A DNA stretch of 64,000 nt from Porphyromonas catoniae ATCC 51270 (GCF_000565015.1 NZ_JDFF01000024.1:62001-126000), one strand, 5' to 3'. Shown: positions 17,108-26,801, numbered from the stretch's first letter. Numbers and translations: made by a program. Notes: generated by a model not told the origin, from the sequence alone.

Positions 17108-17728
17108 CTAGATCTTGAGACCTACACCGAGGGTAAGCATAGCATTTTTGAAGTTATTCTTATTGCTAATCTGTAGTTGCTTCAGTGAGGAGTTGTTCCT
17201 ATCAAGTGTGTTGATCAGCCCGTGTGTATAACGAAGGTCGATGAACACGCCTTTTATAAGAAGGAGCTCGACCCCAGCGGCTATCCCGAAGTCAATCGCG
17301 GCAAAGGTATCTTTGTTGAGCTTTACTGAACTGTTACCTACAGATATCTCTTGGGTGGGGGTACCTACAAGGAAACCTAGCTGGGGACCAGCCATGACGG
17401 AGAGAAGCCCAAGCTTGAGCTTAGCCATCGCAGGGATATTGATGTAGCTAGTCTTAAGTTGTAGAGAGGCTTTCTGTCCTAGGTATGTTGCTTCCCACTT
17501 AGCTCCCTGCTCGGAATAGATTACTTCGGGCTGTAGGGTTAGGAAGAAGGTTATTGGGAACTCAACGAAAGCACCGGCATAATAAGTCCCACGTCCTTTT
17601 ATATCGGCACCGCTCATCTGACCTCCATTGAGTGTGGAGTAGCCTAGACCTCCCTTTATCCCCAAGCTTTGTGCCCCAAGCCCAAGTGTAGAGAGGAGGA
17701 GTACGACCATTGCAAATAGTTTCTTCAT
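17108..17728 (-). CDS. Outer-membrane beta-barrel protein (PorT-like)
   Basis: A 206-residue protein from MKKLFAMVV, with a signal peptide ending GLGAQ at about residue 19. The frame extends 11 residues upstream (MPPITQTKSN...), but the Met-Lys-Lys start gives the normal signal peptide. The mature part alternates short beta strands rich in Gly and aromatics (GIKGGLGYSTL, GAFVEFPITFFLTLQPEVIYSEQG, DLRYTHGLINTL), as in the small PorT/OmpW-like barrels of Bacteroidetes, and ends in a strand finishing LGVGLKI. Its precise role is unknown. It is a single-gene unit between a hairpin and a 143-bp gap with no recognisable promoter. Confidence 0.82.
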   Translation of the reverse strand: MKKLFAMVVLLLSTLGLGAQSLGIKGGLGYSTLNGGQMSGADIKGRGTYYAGAFVEFPITFFLTLQPEVIYSEQGAKWEATYLGQKASLQLKTSYINIPAMAKLKLGLLSVMAGPQLGFLVGTPTQEISVGNSSVKLNKDTFAAIDFGIAAGVELLLIKGVFIDLRYTHGLINTLDRNNSSLKQLQISNKNNFKNAMLTLGVGLKI

Positions 17729-17871
17729 CTTGTTGCTCTTAGTCTGAGTTATTGGGGGCATAGCCCTTCATATATCCTGTTACTCTAGATAAACGGAGGA
17801 GATTCATAAATGGTATAAGTCACCACCTTTAAAGCAGAATATACCAGCGTTAGTCCCCGTCTAGAGGAGTC

Positions 17872-18960
17872 CTATGAGGGGTTGATAGCTAGAGAGCGGA
17901 AGAGGTCTGCGAATATCTCTATATAACGCTCGGGACTGAAGTCACGTGCTATACGCTCCCGTCCTAGATGCCCCATAGCCCTTCGCTCCTCAGGGTGCTC
18001 CAGCATCCAAAGGATGGCCTTGGCCAAGGCTCCGGGATCTTGGGAAGGCACGAGTAGCCCCGTCTCACCCGGAAGGATCAAGTCCCTACTACCCGGGATG
18101 TCACTTACGATCGTGGGGAGAGACAGCGACATGGCCTCACGTACGACACGTGGGGAGGCATCACGCCAGCTCGGGAGGACATAGACATCAGAGGCAGCCA
18201 TATAGCGCATAGCCTCTGGTCGCTCCCCTAGGAAGAGTATATTCGAGGCAATCGGGCTAGTCTGGACGAAGAGTTGCTCCTGCTCATCATAGTCTCCCAC
18301 TAGCGTTAGTCCGATCCTATCATCCTGAAGTAGTAGCATGGCTTCTAGTAGGGTGTGTAGCCCCTTGAAGGGACGCCCCCTATTGTTGGCGACCATCACC
18401 AGACGCAGTGATTTCCCCTGCAACTCGGGCAGCTCAATGGGTGAACGGAGAGCTTCATCAGCCCAAGGTAGAGAGAAGGGCTTGGTAGCCACCGTGAGCT
18501 TAGATGGAGAGAAGAAAGTGCGTAGGTAGGCAGCCACATGCTCCGTCTCACAGACAATATGATGCACCCGAGGGTTCAGGATACCGAGGTAGTAGGTGGG
18601 ATCTGTACGACGAATACGAGCTCCCGTACCTCGGTAGGCGATATTCTTTACCGAGGAGAACAGCGTTGCTAGAAGCGCATTCGATAGTCCTGAGCTACCT
18701 GGGGAGTACGTGTGCGTGAGGTGGTACAGGCGCATATATCGGCGTAGGAGACGACACACCGATAGGTTCACCTTGCCCGTGATTGGGGGACTGGGCAGGT
18801 AGGTCACCCCTCGCTCTACGACAGCAGAGGTGATACCTTCCCGAGTCATGTATACCTGGAAGTCAGGGAGATTCGCAAGCCCCTCCGCTAGGATAATCGT
18901 AGACTCATCGGCTTCACGATGAGTGATGAGCAGACGAGTATTAGTCGCTGGATAAGACAT
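17872..18960 (-). CDS. Glycosyltransferase family 4 protein
   Basis: GT-B fold transferase of 362 residues. The C-terminal half carries the GT4 hallmarks: LRLVMVANNRGRPFKGLHTLLEA near 190-212, SDVYVLPSWRDASPRVVREAMS near 258-280 (the E-x7-E donor site) and SDIPGSRDLILPGETGLLVP near 285-305. It probably adds a sugar to a surface glycan or lipid-linked precursor on the cytoplasmic face. Donor and acceptor cannot be read from sequence, and no other glycan genes are adjacent. It lies beyond the terminator of the mazG run and so needs its own promoter, which I do not see clearly. Confidence 0.88.
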   Translation of the reverse strand: MSYPATNTRLLITHREADESTIILAEGLANLPDFQVYMTREGITSAVVERGVTYLPSPPITGKVNLSVCRLLRRYMRLYHLTHTYSPGSSGLSNALLATLFSSVKNIAYRGTGARIRRTDPTYYLGILNPRVHHIVCETEHVAAYLRTFFSPSKLTVATKPFSLPWADEALRSPIELPELQGKSLRLVMVANNRGRPFKGLHTLLEAMLLLQDDRIGLTLVGDYDEQEQLFVQTSPIASNILFLGERPEAMRYMAASDVYVLPSWRDASPRVVREAMSLSLPTIVSDIPGSRDLILPGETGLLVPSQDPGALAKAILWMLEHPEERRAMGHLGRERIARDFSPERYIEIFADLFRSLAINPS

Positions 18961-19001
18961 CTATACTGAGATAGGAGAGATACAGAAATACAGAAAAACT
19001 A

Positions 19002-19052
19002 ACCTCACCACACCTCGCCCCTAGATCATTAGGGGCAATGGTGTAGTGAGGT
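19002..19052 (-). terminator. Terminator after mazG
   Basis: ACCTCACCACACC (19002-19014) pairs with GGTGTAGTGAGGT (19040-19052), and GCCCCTA (19017-19023) with TAGGGGC (19030-19036). Read on the minus strand it is followed by a T-run near 18998. Confidence 0.88.
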
Positions 19053-19087
19053 CAGCAGCTAGATAGCAGCATATCGAGAGGGGAAGA

Positions 19088-19882
19088 CTAAGCCTTAGGC
19101 TCGAGAGCCTTTGCCTCCTCCCAGAGGGTATCCATCTCGCCAAGGGTCATATCCTTGATCGAGCGCCCCTGCTCCTTGGCTTTTGCCTCTATATAGCCGA
19201 AGCGATGAATAAACTTCTCATTCGTACGGCTAAGGGCATTGTCGGGATTGATCTTATACTTACGAGCAGCATTGATCACACTGAAGAGGAAGTCCCCGAG
19301 CTCTGCCTCCATGGCATCGGCATCGTGGTGAGCTACGGCCTCGCGAAGCTCCTGGAGCTCCTCCTCGACCTTAGACCAGACGTCCTCGGGTTTCTCCCAG
19401 TCAAAGCCCACACCACGTGCCTTATCCTGTATGCGATAAGCTTTGATGAGGGTAGGCAGGGAATTGGGGACACCAGAGAGGACAGTCTTGTTACCATCCT
19501 TCTCCTTTTGCTTGAGTTCCTCCCATCGCTCTAGGACAATATCCGTGCTCTCAGCCGTAGCCTCTCCATAAACATGGGGATGGCGGTAGATGAGCTTATC
19601 ACAGAGCGCGTGGGAGACATCGGCGATATCATAGAGTCCCTTCTCCTCACCGATCCGGCTATAGAAGACGATATGCAGGAGGACATCCCCGAGTTCCTTC
19701 TTGATCTCCTCGGGCCCTCCCCTGAGGAGGGCATCGGAGAGCTCATAGACCTCCTCTATGGTATTTGTACGAAGGCTCTCGTTGGTCTGCTCCCTATCCC
19801 AAGGGCACTCGACACGCAGGCGCTCCAGCACGTCTAGTAGACGGCTGAAGGCTGCGAGCTTCTCTTCTCTTGTATGAGACAT
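19088..19882 (-). CDS. mazG: MazG nucleoside triphosphate pyrophosphohydrolase
   Basis: Hydrolyses NTPs/dNTPs to monophosphates and pyrophosphate as house-cleaning and starvation control. Its 264 residues carry two MazG domains: the first with ECPWDREQTNESLRTNTIEEVYEL near 23-46 and GDVLLHIVFYSRI, the second with VEEELQELREAV and GDFLFSVINAARKY (metal-binding E-E-x-x-E and D). The start codon is one base past the stop codon of dsbD, so the two are translated in tandem. It closes a minus-strand run that appears to start at ftsE and ends at the hairpin at 19002-19052. Confidence 0.95.
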   Translation of the reverse strand: MSHTREEKLAAFSRLLDVLERLRVECPWDREQTNESLRTNTIEEVYELSDALLRGGPEEIKKELGDVLLHIVFYSRIGEEKGLYDIADVSHALCDKLIYRHPHVYGEATAESTDIVLERWEELKQKEKDGNKTVLSGVPNSLPTLIKAYRIQDKARGVGFDWEKPEDVWSKVEEELQELREAVAHHDADAMEAELGDFLFSVINAARKYKINPDNALSRTNEKFIHRFGYIEAKAKEQGRSIKDMTLGEMDTLWEEAKALEPKA

Positions 19883-19883
19883 C

Positions 19884-21983
19884 TTACTTCTTACGAGCTG
19901 AGTACTCTGCTAGACCGCTCTTGAGGAAGTCCATATAGGCAGGTACATCTTCGTTGTAAGCATAGGAGGAGGCAAGGGGCTTACCCTCGTTGTCCAGCAG
20001 GACATAGAAGGGCTGGGCATTAGCTCCGAACTTCATGCGCTGTAGATAGCTCCACTTGTCGCCGATCGTACGTAGCTTGACCTTCTTACCAGCTTCCTCG
20101 ACCTCGATAGTCTCCGGTAGTGCCGTCTTCTCATCGACCATGAGGGTGATGAGGACATAGTCGTTGTCAAGAGTAGCCTTGACATTGGCATCAGTCCACA
20201 CGGAGGCCTCCATCTTACGGCAGTTCACACAACCATAGCCCGAGAAGTCTATAATCACAGGCTTGCCTACCTGCTTAGCATAGGCCATCCCCGTCTCATA
20301 GTCTGAGAACTGAGCGTGTACCTCACCCTTATAGAGGTTGAGATCCTGCGTGCTCAGTGGAGGTGAGAAGGCACTGATTGCACGGAGAGGAGCACCGACG
20401 AGCCCTGGTACCATATAGAGAGCAAAGGCGAAGGAAGCAATAGCCAAGAAGAGCATAGGGATCGGTGTTTTCTCCTGAGGTGTATCGTGTGGGAAGCGTA
20501 TCTTCCCAATGAGATAAAGACCTAGGAGAGTGAAGATGACAATCCAAAGAGCGAGGAAGACTTCACGGTCGAGGATACGCCAACCATAGGCGAGGTCTGC
20601 CACAGAGAGAAACTTCAAGGCAAGAGCCAACTCGATGAAAGCCAGTACCACCTTCACTGAATTTAGCCATCCACCGCTTTTAGGCATGGATTGCAAGAGG
20701 TTGGGGAAGATGGCAAAAAGGGTGAAGGGCAGAGCCAGAGCGAGGGCGAAGCCTAGCATTCCAATAGCAGGAGCAAGAATACCTGAGGAGGAAGTGGCAG
20801 CCTGTACCAATAACGTACCAATAATTGGCCCTGTGCAAGAGAAAGAGACTAGCGAGAGGGTAAAGGCCATGAAGAAGATACTCACGATACCCGAAGCTGA
20901 GTCTGCTTTCTCGTCCATCTTATTTGTCCAAGAGGCTGGGAGTACAAGCTCAAATGCCCCAAAGAAAGAAATAGCAAAGAAGACAAGCAGGAGGAAGAAG
21001 GCAATATTGAAGTACGCATTCGTTGCTAGGTCATTCAATGCACTCGCACCAAAGGCAGCTGATACAGCCAGGCCTAGAGCCACGTAGATAACGATGATTG
21101 AGATTCCGTAGAGTATAGCATCACGGATCCCCTTCTTGCGATCCTTAGAACGCTTGAGGAAGAAGCTCACCGTCATTGGGATCATAGGCCATACGCATGG
21201 CGTGACGAGGGCAACGAGTCCCCCTAGGAAGCCACCTACAAGGAGCATCCATAGAGAACCATCAGCCTGAGTAAGAGCCTTGTCACCATAAGCCTTTAAC
21301 TCTGGTATCACAGGTGCCCACAGATCTGAGACAGCATCCTTGGCCATCCCTTGGTCCACCGATAGCGTATCTGGGGCAGACGTAGCGCTATCGGCTGAGG
21401 GCTCCCCCACGGTAGGGGTAGCCTCTTGGGGGGCAGGAGTCTCTGTGCTAGTAGCAGGTGCAACCTCGGAGAGTTTACCTAACTCCTTGACCTGAACGGT
21501 AAATTCCCAGTTGCTGGGTGGTAGACACTTCTCATCGTTGCAGGCCATGTGGCGGATAGCTCCCTCAAAGGCAAACTTCTTAGCATCTGTGATGCGTATC
21601 TTCTGCCTGAAAACTACCTTTCCACTGAAGAAACGGAGCTTCATATCAAAGTTCGGATCGAACTTCTCTACAGGCTTCGTATTTGCGGTGAGTGTCCCCA
21701 CGAGCTCAGCTCCGCCCAGCTTATCGACGATGAGTTGGGTGGGTGTTGGCCCTCCAGCAGGGAGGTCTGTGGCATAGAGATGCCAGCCGTCCTTGATCGT
21801 AGCGGTGAAGACAATGGTTTTCTCTGTTGGGCCATTGTCCTCTACTGTTCGTGTCCAGCTTACTGCATCACGAATGATTTGTGCCTTTGCCCCAGAGAGG
21901 GAAAGTAGCACGAGTACGACACTCAGCATCCCTCGGTAGATATACCGATGAAGGGAAGACTGTGTCCAGTGTCTGGTCTTCAT
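19884..21983 (-). CDS. dsbD: Protein-disulfide reductase DsbD
   Basis: Moves reducing power from cytoplasmic thioredoxin to the periplasm. The 699-residue protein shows the full layout: a signal peptide (to about residue 34), an N-terminal DsbD alpha-like domain up to about 170, a low-complexity Pro/Thr/Ala linker, eight membrane helices with the two redox cysteines in TPCVWPM and FSCTGP, and a C-terminal thioredoxin domain with GYGCVNCRKME (C-x-x-C). All redox cysteine motifs are present. It lies 48 nt behind the pseudouridine synthase and 1 nt ahead of mazG. The thioredoxin-fold protein at 10951-12114 is one possible periplasmic client. Confidence 0.95.
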   Translation of the reverse strand: MKTRHWTQSSLHRYIYRGMLSVVLVLLSLSGAKAQIIRDAVSWTRTVEDNGPTEKTIVFTATIKDGWHLYATDLPAGGPTPTQLIVDKLGGAELVGTLTANTKPVEKFDPNFDMKLRFFSGKVVFRQKIRITDAKKFAFEGAIRHMACNDEKCLPPSNWEFTVQVKELGKLSEVAPATSTETPAPQEATPTVGEPSADSATSAPDTLSVDQGMAKDAVSDLWAPVIPELKAYGDKALTQADGSLWMLLVGGFLGGLVALVTPCVWPMIPMTVSFFLKRSKDRKKGIRDAILYGISIIVIYVALGLAVSAAFGASALNDLATNAYFNIAFFLLLVFFAISFFGAFELVLPASWTNKMDEKADSASGIVSIFFMAFTLSLVSFSCTGPIIGTLLVQAATSSSGILAPAIGMLGFALALALPFTLFAIFPNLLQSMPKSGGWLNSVKVVLAFIELALALKFLSVADLAYGWRILDREVFLALWIVIFTLLGLYLIGKIRFPHDTPQEKTPIPMLFLAIASFAFALYMVPGLVGAPLRAISAFSPPLSTQDLNLYKGEVHAQFSDYETGMAYAKQVGKPVIIDFSGYGCVNCRKMEASVWTDANVKATLDNDYVLITLMVDEKTALPETIEVEEAGKKVKLRTIGDKWSYLQRMKFGANAQPFYVLLDNEGKPLASSYAYNEDVPAYMDFLKSGLAEYSARKK

Positions 21984-22031
21984 AATGATTGGATTTGTAA
22001 TGATTGATAGTTCTTATACTAGAGGGGTAGC

Positions 22032-23048
22032 CTAGTGGTTTAGTCTTCCAGGCTGTGTCGCTTTCTTCTTAACGCCACGAGGGCGAGTGTTCGTACGTAA
22101 AAGCTTACGAAAGAGAGCCGGGATAGGCTGCTTAAAATCGAGTAGTTCATGTGTGATAGGATGCACAAGGGTTAGGTGTGTCCCTATCAGTGCAACGTAT
22201 CCAAGCTCTTTCTCTTTAGATCCATTTCGCCAATCGCCCACGATTGGGTGACGAAGGATGGAGAGCTGCTTACGTAGCCTGTTATTCCGTCCAATATGTA
22301 GCTCAATGGAGAGGAGACTCCGTTCGCCACTGCTTGACAAGGTGCGGTAGCCTGCTTCACCAGCGGAGTTCGCTTCTTGATGAGGGGAGTTTTGTGCCTT
22401 CCTTACCTTCGATGTGGAGTTCTTTGTTTCCCGTGGAGTAGGGGCGTGAAGAAGACCTTCGCTTGGGTTTAATTCGCCCTCAATCGCAGCTGCAAATTGC
22501 TGGAGGCGACAGTACTTATGCCAGTTCTCACTGAGACGTGTCTGTAGCTCCTTACTTTTAGCAAAGACAACGAAGCCCGCGGAGTCTTTGTCTAGCCGCG
22601 TGACATGATAGACCTTTGCTAGAGGATTGAAGCTCTTGAGGTGATCGGAGAGTAGACGTAGTGCTGTCACATCCTTTTCTTCTCCACTGGCGACAGTTGG
22701 TATCCCAACCTCCTTACGCACCACGATAAGGTACTCATCCTGGTAGATGATGTCAATCTGAGGATGAGATAGCTTCTTGGGGAGTGGAGTGGGGTGGATA
22801 CTCACGACATCGCCTGCCCTAAGAGGTGCATCAAACTGAGTCGTTGGCTCCATACCAATCGCTATAAAGCGGTCATGCAGTAGTTGCTTGACTGTTGTAC
22901 GACTCTTATCAGGGAGAGCGGAGAGGAGGAAGGGAAGGAGGGTTGTCTCTTCACTTACTGTCAGTTTAAGTAGCTGTTTCCTACTTCCTGGGACTGTGAC
23001 ACGCTGTTTGGTAGGTGCACCTTGGCTCTTTGTCGTTTTGTTATCCAT
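22032..23048 (-). CDS. RluA-family 23S/tRNA pseudouridine synthase
   Basis: Converts specific uridines in rRNA or tRNA to pseudouridine. The 338 residues comprise an N-terminal S4-like RNA-binding part (about 20-95), then the catalytic domain with VTRLDKDSAGFVVFAK near 148-163, which holds the catalytic Asp in R-L-D. The usual H-R-L-D is T-R-L-D here, and the later G-R-x-H-Q-I-R block is GRNNRLRKQL, so it is a diverged member; the target site cannot be assigned. A Ser/Asn/Lys-rich insert of roughly 40 residues lies before that block, and the tail is basic. Gaps to neighbours are 26 and 48 nt, within the minus-strand run. Confidence 0.88.
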   Translation of the reverse strand: MDNKTTKSQGAPTKQRVTVPGSRKQLLKLTVSEETTLLPFLLSALPDKSRTTVKQLLHDRFIAIGMEPTTQFDAPLRAGDVVSIHPTPLPKKLSHPQIDIIYQDEYLIVVRKEVGIPTVASGEEKDVTALRLLSDHLKSFNPLAKVYHVTRLDKDSAGFVVFAKSKELQTRLSENWHKYCRLQQFAAAIEGELNPSEGLLHAPTPRETKNSTSKVRKAQNSPHQEANSAGEAGYRTLSSSGERSLLSIELHIGRNNRLRKQLSILRHPIVGDWRNGSKEKELGYVALIGTHLTLVHPITHELLDFKQPIPALFRKLLRTNTRPRGVKKKATQPGRLNH

Positions 23049-23074
23049 ATAGTGGATGATGCTCTTTTGTGAGG

Positions 23075-23428
23075 TTACTTCTTACTCTTGCGCTCACTAA
23101 GGTAAAGGAGCACATTCCCATAACACATATAAACAAGACCAAGTGCGAGGAAGAGTAGCCATGCATTCCGACCATAAGCATCAAAGACGCCAAAGCGAGC
23201 AATGGCCGAAAGAAGGAAGAGTAGCCCGGAGAATGCCCCCATACGAGTAACCCTTCGGATGAGGTGTGACCGCTCCTTAAGTGGTGCAAGGACGTAATAT
23301 AGGGTATATCCCAATGCCCCCAAAGTATAGATAATATCAAACACTATATGGCGCGTCATAGCGAGTGCAGCCCCAGTGAGGAGCATTAGTACGCTGACGA
23401 TGTAGAGGTATTTATACTTCTTATTCAT
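23075..23428 (-). CDS. Small four-helix membrane protein, function unknown
   Basis: A 117-residue protein with four predicted membrane helices (about 8-25, 30-47, 62-80, 88-110), basic at the N terminus (MNKKYKY) and C terminus (SERKSKK). I do not recognise a named family. It lies 15 nt behind the septum-initiator gene and 26 nt ahead of the pseudouridine synthase, so it is part of the same run. An overlapping frame at 23041-23340 was rejected because this one has the regular helix pattern and fits the spacing. Confidence 0.72.
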   Translation of the reverse strand: MNKKYKYLYIVSVLMLLTGAALAMTRHIVFDIIYTLGALGYTLYYVLAPLKERSHLIRRVTRMGAFSGLLFLLSAIARFGVFDAYGRNAWLLFLALGLVYMCYGNVLLYLSERKSKK

Positions 23429-23443
23429 TGGGTCTATGAAGAT

Positions 23444-23785
23444 CTATTCCTTATCCTCGGAGGGAGTAGTGATGATAAATAGCTCCTCCCCAGGTGCATG
23501 CATGTAGTACTTCTCTCTGGCTATATGCTCAATGAGCTCGGGATTATCCTTGATTTCACTGAGGCGAGCACTATCGGCTTCGTAACGTGGGCGATAGTAG
23601 TTATACTCTTTTTGTAGGAATGCTTTTCGCTTCATATGGCCTAGGTAGGAGAAAATAGTTCGCTCACCAAGGAAGAAGCAGAAGACAACCGTCGCTAGCC
23701 CCACTGCGATATAGCGTAGTGATGGATGTCTACGGTTGAAGTCTCGCAAAGGGCGTAGTCCCTCTTTCACCACATTCGTTATCAT
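23444..23785 (-). CDS. FtsB/DivIC-type septum formation initiator
   Basis: Divisome subunit, a single-pass bitopic membrane protein. Of 113 residues, 1-25 are cytoplasmic, a membrane helix spans about 26-45 and an extracytoplasmic coiled-coil-like segment spans about 48-80. The family's closing motif is DNPELIEHIAREKYYMHAPGE near 80-100 (Bacteroidetes form of the N-x-x-x-x-E-x-x-A-R-E-x-x-x-x-x-P-G-E pattern). It scaffolds FtsL/FtsQ and septal peptidoglycan synthesis. It sits between menA and the 117-residue membrane protein in the same run. Confidence 0.88.
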   Translation of the reverse strand: MITNVVKEGLRPLRDFNRRHPSLRYIAVGLATVVFCFFLGERTIFSYLGHMKRKAFLQKEYNYYRPRYEADSARLSEIKDNPELIEHIAREKYYMHAPGEELFIITTPSEDKE

Positions 23786-23838
23786 AGTTATACTATCTAT
23801 ATAGTAGAATAGTGAAGCTGTACTTGTTGTTCGCTCAT

Positions 23839-24726
23839 TTACTTACGAATGAGAAGCATTACGCCAATCAGAATGGCGAGGAGGAAAACATTCCTTGCTG
23901 TCTCTCCAAGAGTCTTATTGAGCTCTTCTCCCTCTGCTCGCTGTAGACTGCGATGAGCATGTGAAATGAGGAAGACATAGGGAAGTAAGAGAAGCATTCC
24001 CCAGAATGAAAAGATAGGGTAAAGAAATCCTATAGAGAGTAGCCCTAGAGTTAGGTAAAGGCGAGGGGCAAAGTCTTTACCCATTCGTACGATGAGTGTT
24101 TGTTTACCAGCCTTGCGATCCTCCTCTACATCTCGGTAATTGTTTACAACTAGGATGTTCACACTTGCTAGGCCAATGGCTGTTGCGAGATGCCATATTG
24201 TTGAGTCGGAGACTGTCCCCCTTAGGATATAGAAGCTTGTAAGAGTAGGTATCCAGCCAAAAAAGACTAACACAGCTACATCGCCTAGCCCATGATATGA
24301 AAGAGGGTAGGGGCCTCCTGAGTAGGCGAAGATTCCGATGGAAATGAACCCTCCTATAAATAAGAGCCACCAAGAGGATAGGGCGATGAGGGAAATTCCA
24401 GAAATGAGGAGTGCTGCGAGGCTAATATAGAGAGCTTGCTTGACTTCTCGCTCTGTGAGTAGACCTTTAGAGAGAGGACGCAGAGGCCCTTTTCGCTCAT
24501 CTGTATCAGCACCCTTTTTATAGTCAATGAGATCGTTGGCTATATTGCTCGCTATCTGTGCACTCACTGCTACGAGTATAAGTAGTAATCCCTTCACCCA
24601 TTCAATAGCCCCTAAGCTCCCAGCATAGAATAGGGCAACCAGCACTGAGCTTAACCCAGAGAAGAGCGTACGTGGCCGGGTGAGTCCCAGCCAAAGCTGG
24701 CATCGGGAGGAGGCAGATGGCGCCAT
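23839..24726 (-). CDS. menA: 1,4-dihydroxy-2-naphthoate polyprenyltransferase
   Basis: Attaches the isoprenoid tail in menaquinone synthesis, in the inner membrane. The 295 residues carry the UbiA-family aspartate motifs NDLIDYKKGADTDERKGP near 64-81 and NNYRDVEEDRKAGKQT near 185-200, plus eight or nine helices. The start codon overlaps the lysC stop by one base (TAATG), so it is translationally coupled to the aspartate kinase. Menaquinone fits anaerobic fumarate respiration in this group. Confidence 0.94.
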   Translation of the reverse strand: MAPSASSRCQLWLGLTRPRTLFSGLSSVLVALFYAGSLGAIEWVKGLLLILVAVSAQIASNIANDLIDYKKGADTDERKGPLRPLSKGLLTEREVKQALYISLAALLISGISLIALSSWWLLFIGGFISIGIFAYSGGPYPLSYHGLGDVAVLVFFGWIPTLTSFYILRGTVSDSTIWHLATAIGLASVNILVVNNYRDVEEDRKAGKQTLIVRMGKDFAPRLYLTLGLLSIGFLYPIFSFWGMLLLLPYVFLISHAHRSLQRAEGEELNKTLGETARNVFLLAILIGVMLLIRK

Positions 24727-26063
24727 TATTCTTTGGCTGTGGAGCTAAAAAGATGATTACTGAGGGCGAGTAGGGTCCGTTGCTTATCCTCAGCCTCAAC
24801 GAGTACGGTGAGGTTGTAGTCGCTTCCTCCATAGGAAATCATACGGATTGGAACTTCCCTAAGGGCATTGAGTATCTGAGCTTCAAAACCGATATTTTCC
24901 CACTCCAAATCTCCTACAATACAGACAATGGTTAGCCCATGCTCTACTTCAATCGATCCTAGCTGAAGTAGTCCGATACGGAGCTCATCAGGGAGACTTG
25001 GACGCTCAAAGGTGAGAGATATAGATGCCTCTGTGGATGCAACCATATCAATGGGGATACAGTGATGCTCAAAGAGAGAGAATACCTTGCCTATGAAGCA
25101 CCAATGTGAGAGCTGATGATTGCTTCGGATACGGAGCATTGTGATGTTGTCCTTCGCTGCCACAGCCTTGATCATATCCTTGTCGGTATCAAGAGAGATG
25201 AGTGTGCCAGGAGCTTCGGGAGCAAGAGTGTTGAGCAGACGAACGGGGATGCTCCTTCGTTTAGCAGGTTGTATGCATGTTGGGTGCAAAATCTTTGCGC
25301 CAAAGTATGCTAGCTCAGATGCTTCTTCAAAATGCAGACGGCGTACTGGAGAGGTTGCATCTACGAAACGAGGATCATTATTATGCATACCATCTATATC
25401 TGTCCAGATCTGTATCTCGTCGACAGCGAGGGCTGCACCAATTAGGGTTGCAGTGTAGTCACTACCTCCTCTTTGTAGATTGTCTATATCACCGAATGCG
25501 TTGCGACAGATGTAACCCTCCGTGATGAAGAGGTGCGTTCCCTCTGGAGCGAGCTTGATGAGTCCTTTGAGATGCTCTTCTATGAAGGCCTCATCGGGCT
25601 CTGCCTGCTTATCTGTGCGCATATACTCCAAGGCAGGTAGTCCGACAGCCTGAATACCTCGATCAGATAGATGGCGGAGCATCATGGCTGTACTGAGTAG
25701 CTCCCCTCTAGCTAGTATCTTCTTCTCATCGAAGAGAGTGAAAGACTCTGCATAGCAAATCTGCTCTAGGAAGAAAAAGGTCTCGTTTACTAGTGTCCAC
25801 GCCTTATCGTAGCTCTTAGTGTCAGGGAAGAGTTTGCGAGTCTCTGATTCATACTTATGCTTGAGCTTGGTGAGGATTGTCAGTGCCTCATGACGATGGT
25901 GTGCCATGAGCTGATGCCCAATCTCCACGAGAGCATTTGTCGTCCCTGCCATTGCAGAGAGAACCACAATCTTGGGTTCGTCTGTGGCTGTGATTAGGTT
26001 AGCTACGTGCTGGATACGCTCAGCGGAGGCAACAGATGTGCCTCCAAACTTCATGACTTTCAC
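24726..26063 (-). CDS. lysC: Aspartate kinase
   Basis: Phosphorylates aspartate, the first step to lysine, diaminopimelate, threonine and methionine. The 445 residues start with MKVMKFGGTSVASAERI, the K-F-G-G-T-S nucleotide site, followed by GGSDYTATLIGAAL and WTDIDGMHNNDPRFV in the kinase domain; two ACT domains lie after about residue 300 (AKDNITMLRIRS, EHGLTIVCIVGDL). It is monofunctional: there is no homoserine dehydrogenase part. Gaps are 46 nt from ftsE and a 1-nt overlap with menA. I saw no lysine riboswitch in the short leader. Confidence 0.95.
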   Translation of the reverse strand: MKVMKFGGTSVASAERIQHVANLITATDEPKIVVLSAMAGTTNALVEIGHQLMAHHRHEALTILTKLKHKYESETRKLFPDTKSYDKAWTLVNETFFFLEQICYAESFTLFDEKKILARGELLSTAMMLRHLSDRGIQAVGLPALEYMRTDKQAEPDEAFIEEHLKGLIKLAPEGTHLFITEGYICRNAFGDIDNLQRGGSDYTATLIGAALAVDEIQIWTDIDGMHNNDPRFVDATSPVRRLHFEEASELAYFGAKILHPTCIQPAKRRSIPVRLLNTLAPEAPGTLISLDTDKDMIKAVAAKDNITMLRIRSNHQLSHWCFIGKVFSLFEHHCIPIDMVASTEASISLTFERPSLPDELRIGLLQLGSIEVEHGLTIVCIVGDLEWENIGFEAQILNALREVPIRMISYGGSDYNLTVLVEAEDKQRTLLALSNHLFSSTAKE

Positions 26064-26109
26064 CAGTGATATGTGGACTTTAAATATGAATCTATGGTGA
26101 TACCTGACA

Positions 26110-26772
26110 CTAGATATTCCCTACCTCAATACAGCGTGCTGGATAACGCTCTAGGACAAGCCTATTATGTGTTGTCATAAGCACGGCTGTCCCTCGCTCA
26201 GAGGATAACTGGTGAAGAAGGCCAACGATAGCAAGTCCGTTCTCAATGTCCAGATTACCGGTTGGCTCATCAGCTAAAATCAGCTCAGGGTTACCAACCA
26301 AGGCACGTGCAATGGCAACGCGTTGCTGTTCACCGCCTGAGAGCTCATGAGGGTACTTATATCCTTTGTTTCCCAGACCGACTTCCTCGAGTACCTCGTC
26401 AATCTTTTCCTTGCGCTCTGCACTGCGCCCCATGCCAAAGGCTCTCAGAACAATATCTAGGTTGCCGTAGACATTTTGATCAGGGAGCAAGCGGAAGTCT
26501 TGGAATATGATCCCAATCTTTCGTCTCAGCAAAGGAAGCCTTCGCTTGGTAAGTTGATTGAGATCATGTCCGAGAACCATTGCTTTCCCTTTGGTAATTG
26601 GGACTTCGGCGTAGACTGTCTTTAGGAGGGTGCTCTTACCTGCACCTACGCTACCAGTTAGATAGAGGAACTCTCCTGCGGATAGCTGCAGGTCAAAGTC
26701 ATCAAAGAGTATATGTTCGCGCCGTGCTATCTGAACCTTCTGATAGTCGAGTATATGCGCTGTATCAGCCAT
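26110..26772 (-). CDS. ftsE: FtsE-type ABC ATPase
   Basis: ATPase of the FtsEX division complex, which activates peptidoglycan hydrolases at the septum. Its 220 residues carry the P-loop GSVGAGKST near 39-47, the Q-loop [13 protein letters not shown], the ABC signature LSGGEQQRV near 144-152, Walker [10 protein letters not shown] and the H-loop MTTHNR. The spacing fits FtsE/LolD-type ATPases, and the R-L-L-P-D pattern favours FtsE. No ftsX is adjacent, so the membrane partner must lie elsewhere. It heads the minus-strand run that continues with lysC. Confidence 0.87.
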   Translation of the reverse strand: MADTAHILDYQKVQIARREHILFDDFDLQLSAGEFLYLTGSVGAGKSTLLKTVYAEVPITKGKAMVLGHDLNQLTKRRLPLLRRKIGIIFQDFRLLPDQNVYGNLDIVLRAFGMGRSAERKEKIDEVLEEVGLGNKGYKYPHELSGGEQQRVAIARALVGNPELILADEPTGNLDIENGLAIVGLLHQLSSERGTAVLMTTHNRLVLERYPARCIEVGNI

Positions 26773-26801
26773 AGATATGCATCAATTCTTTATATATGTG
26801 A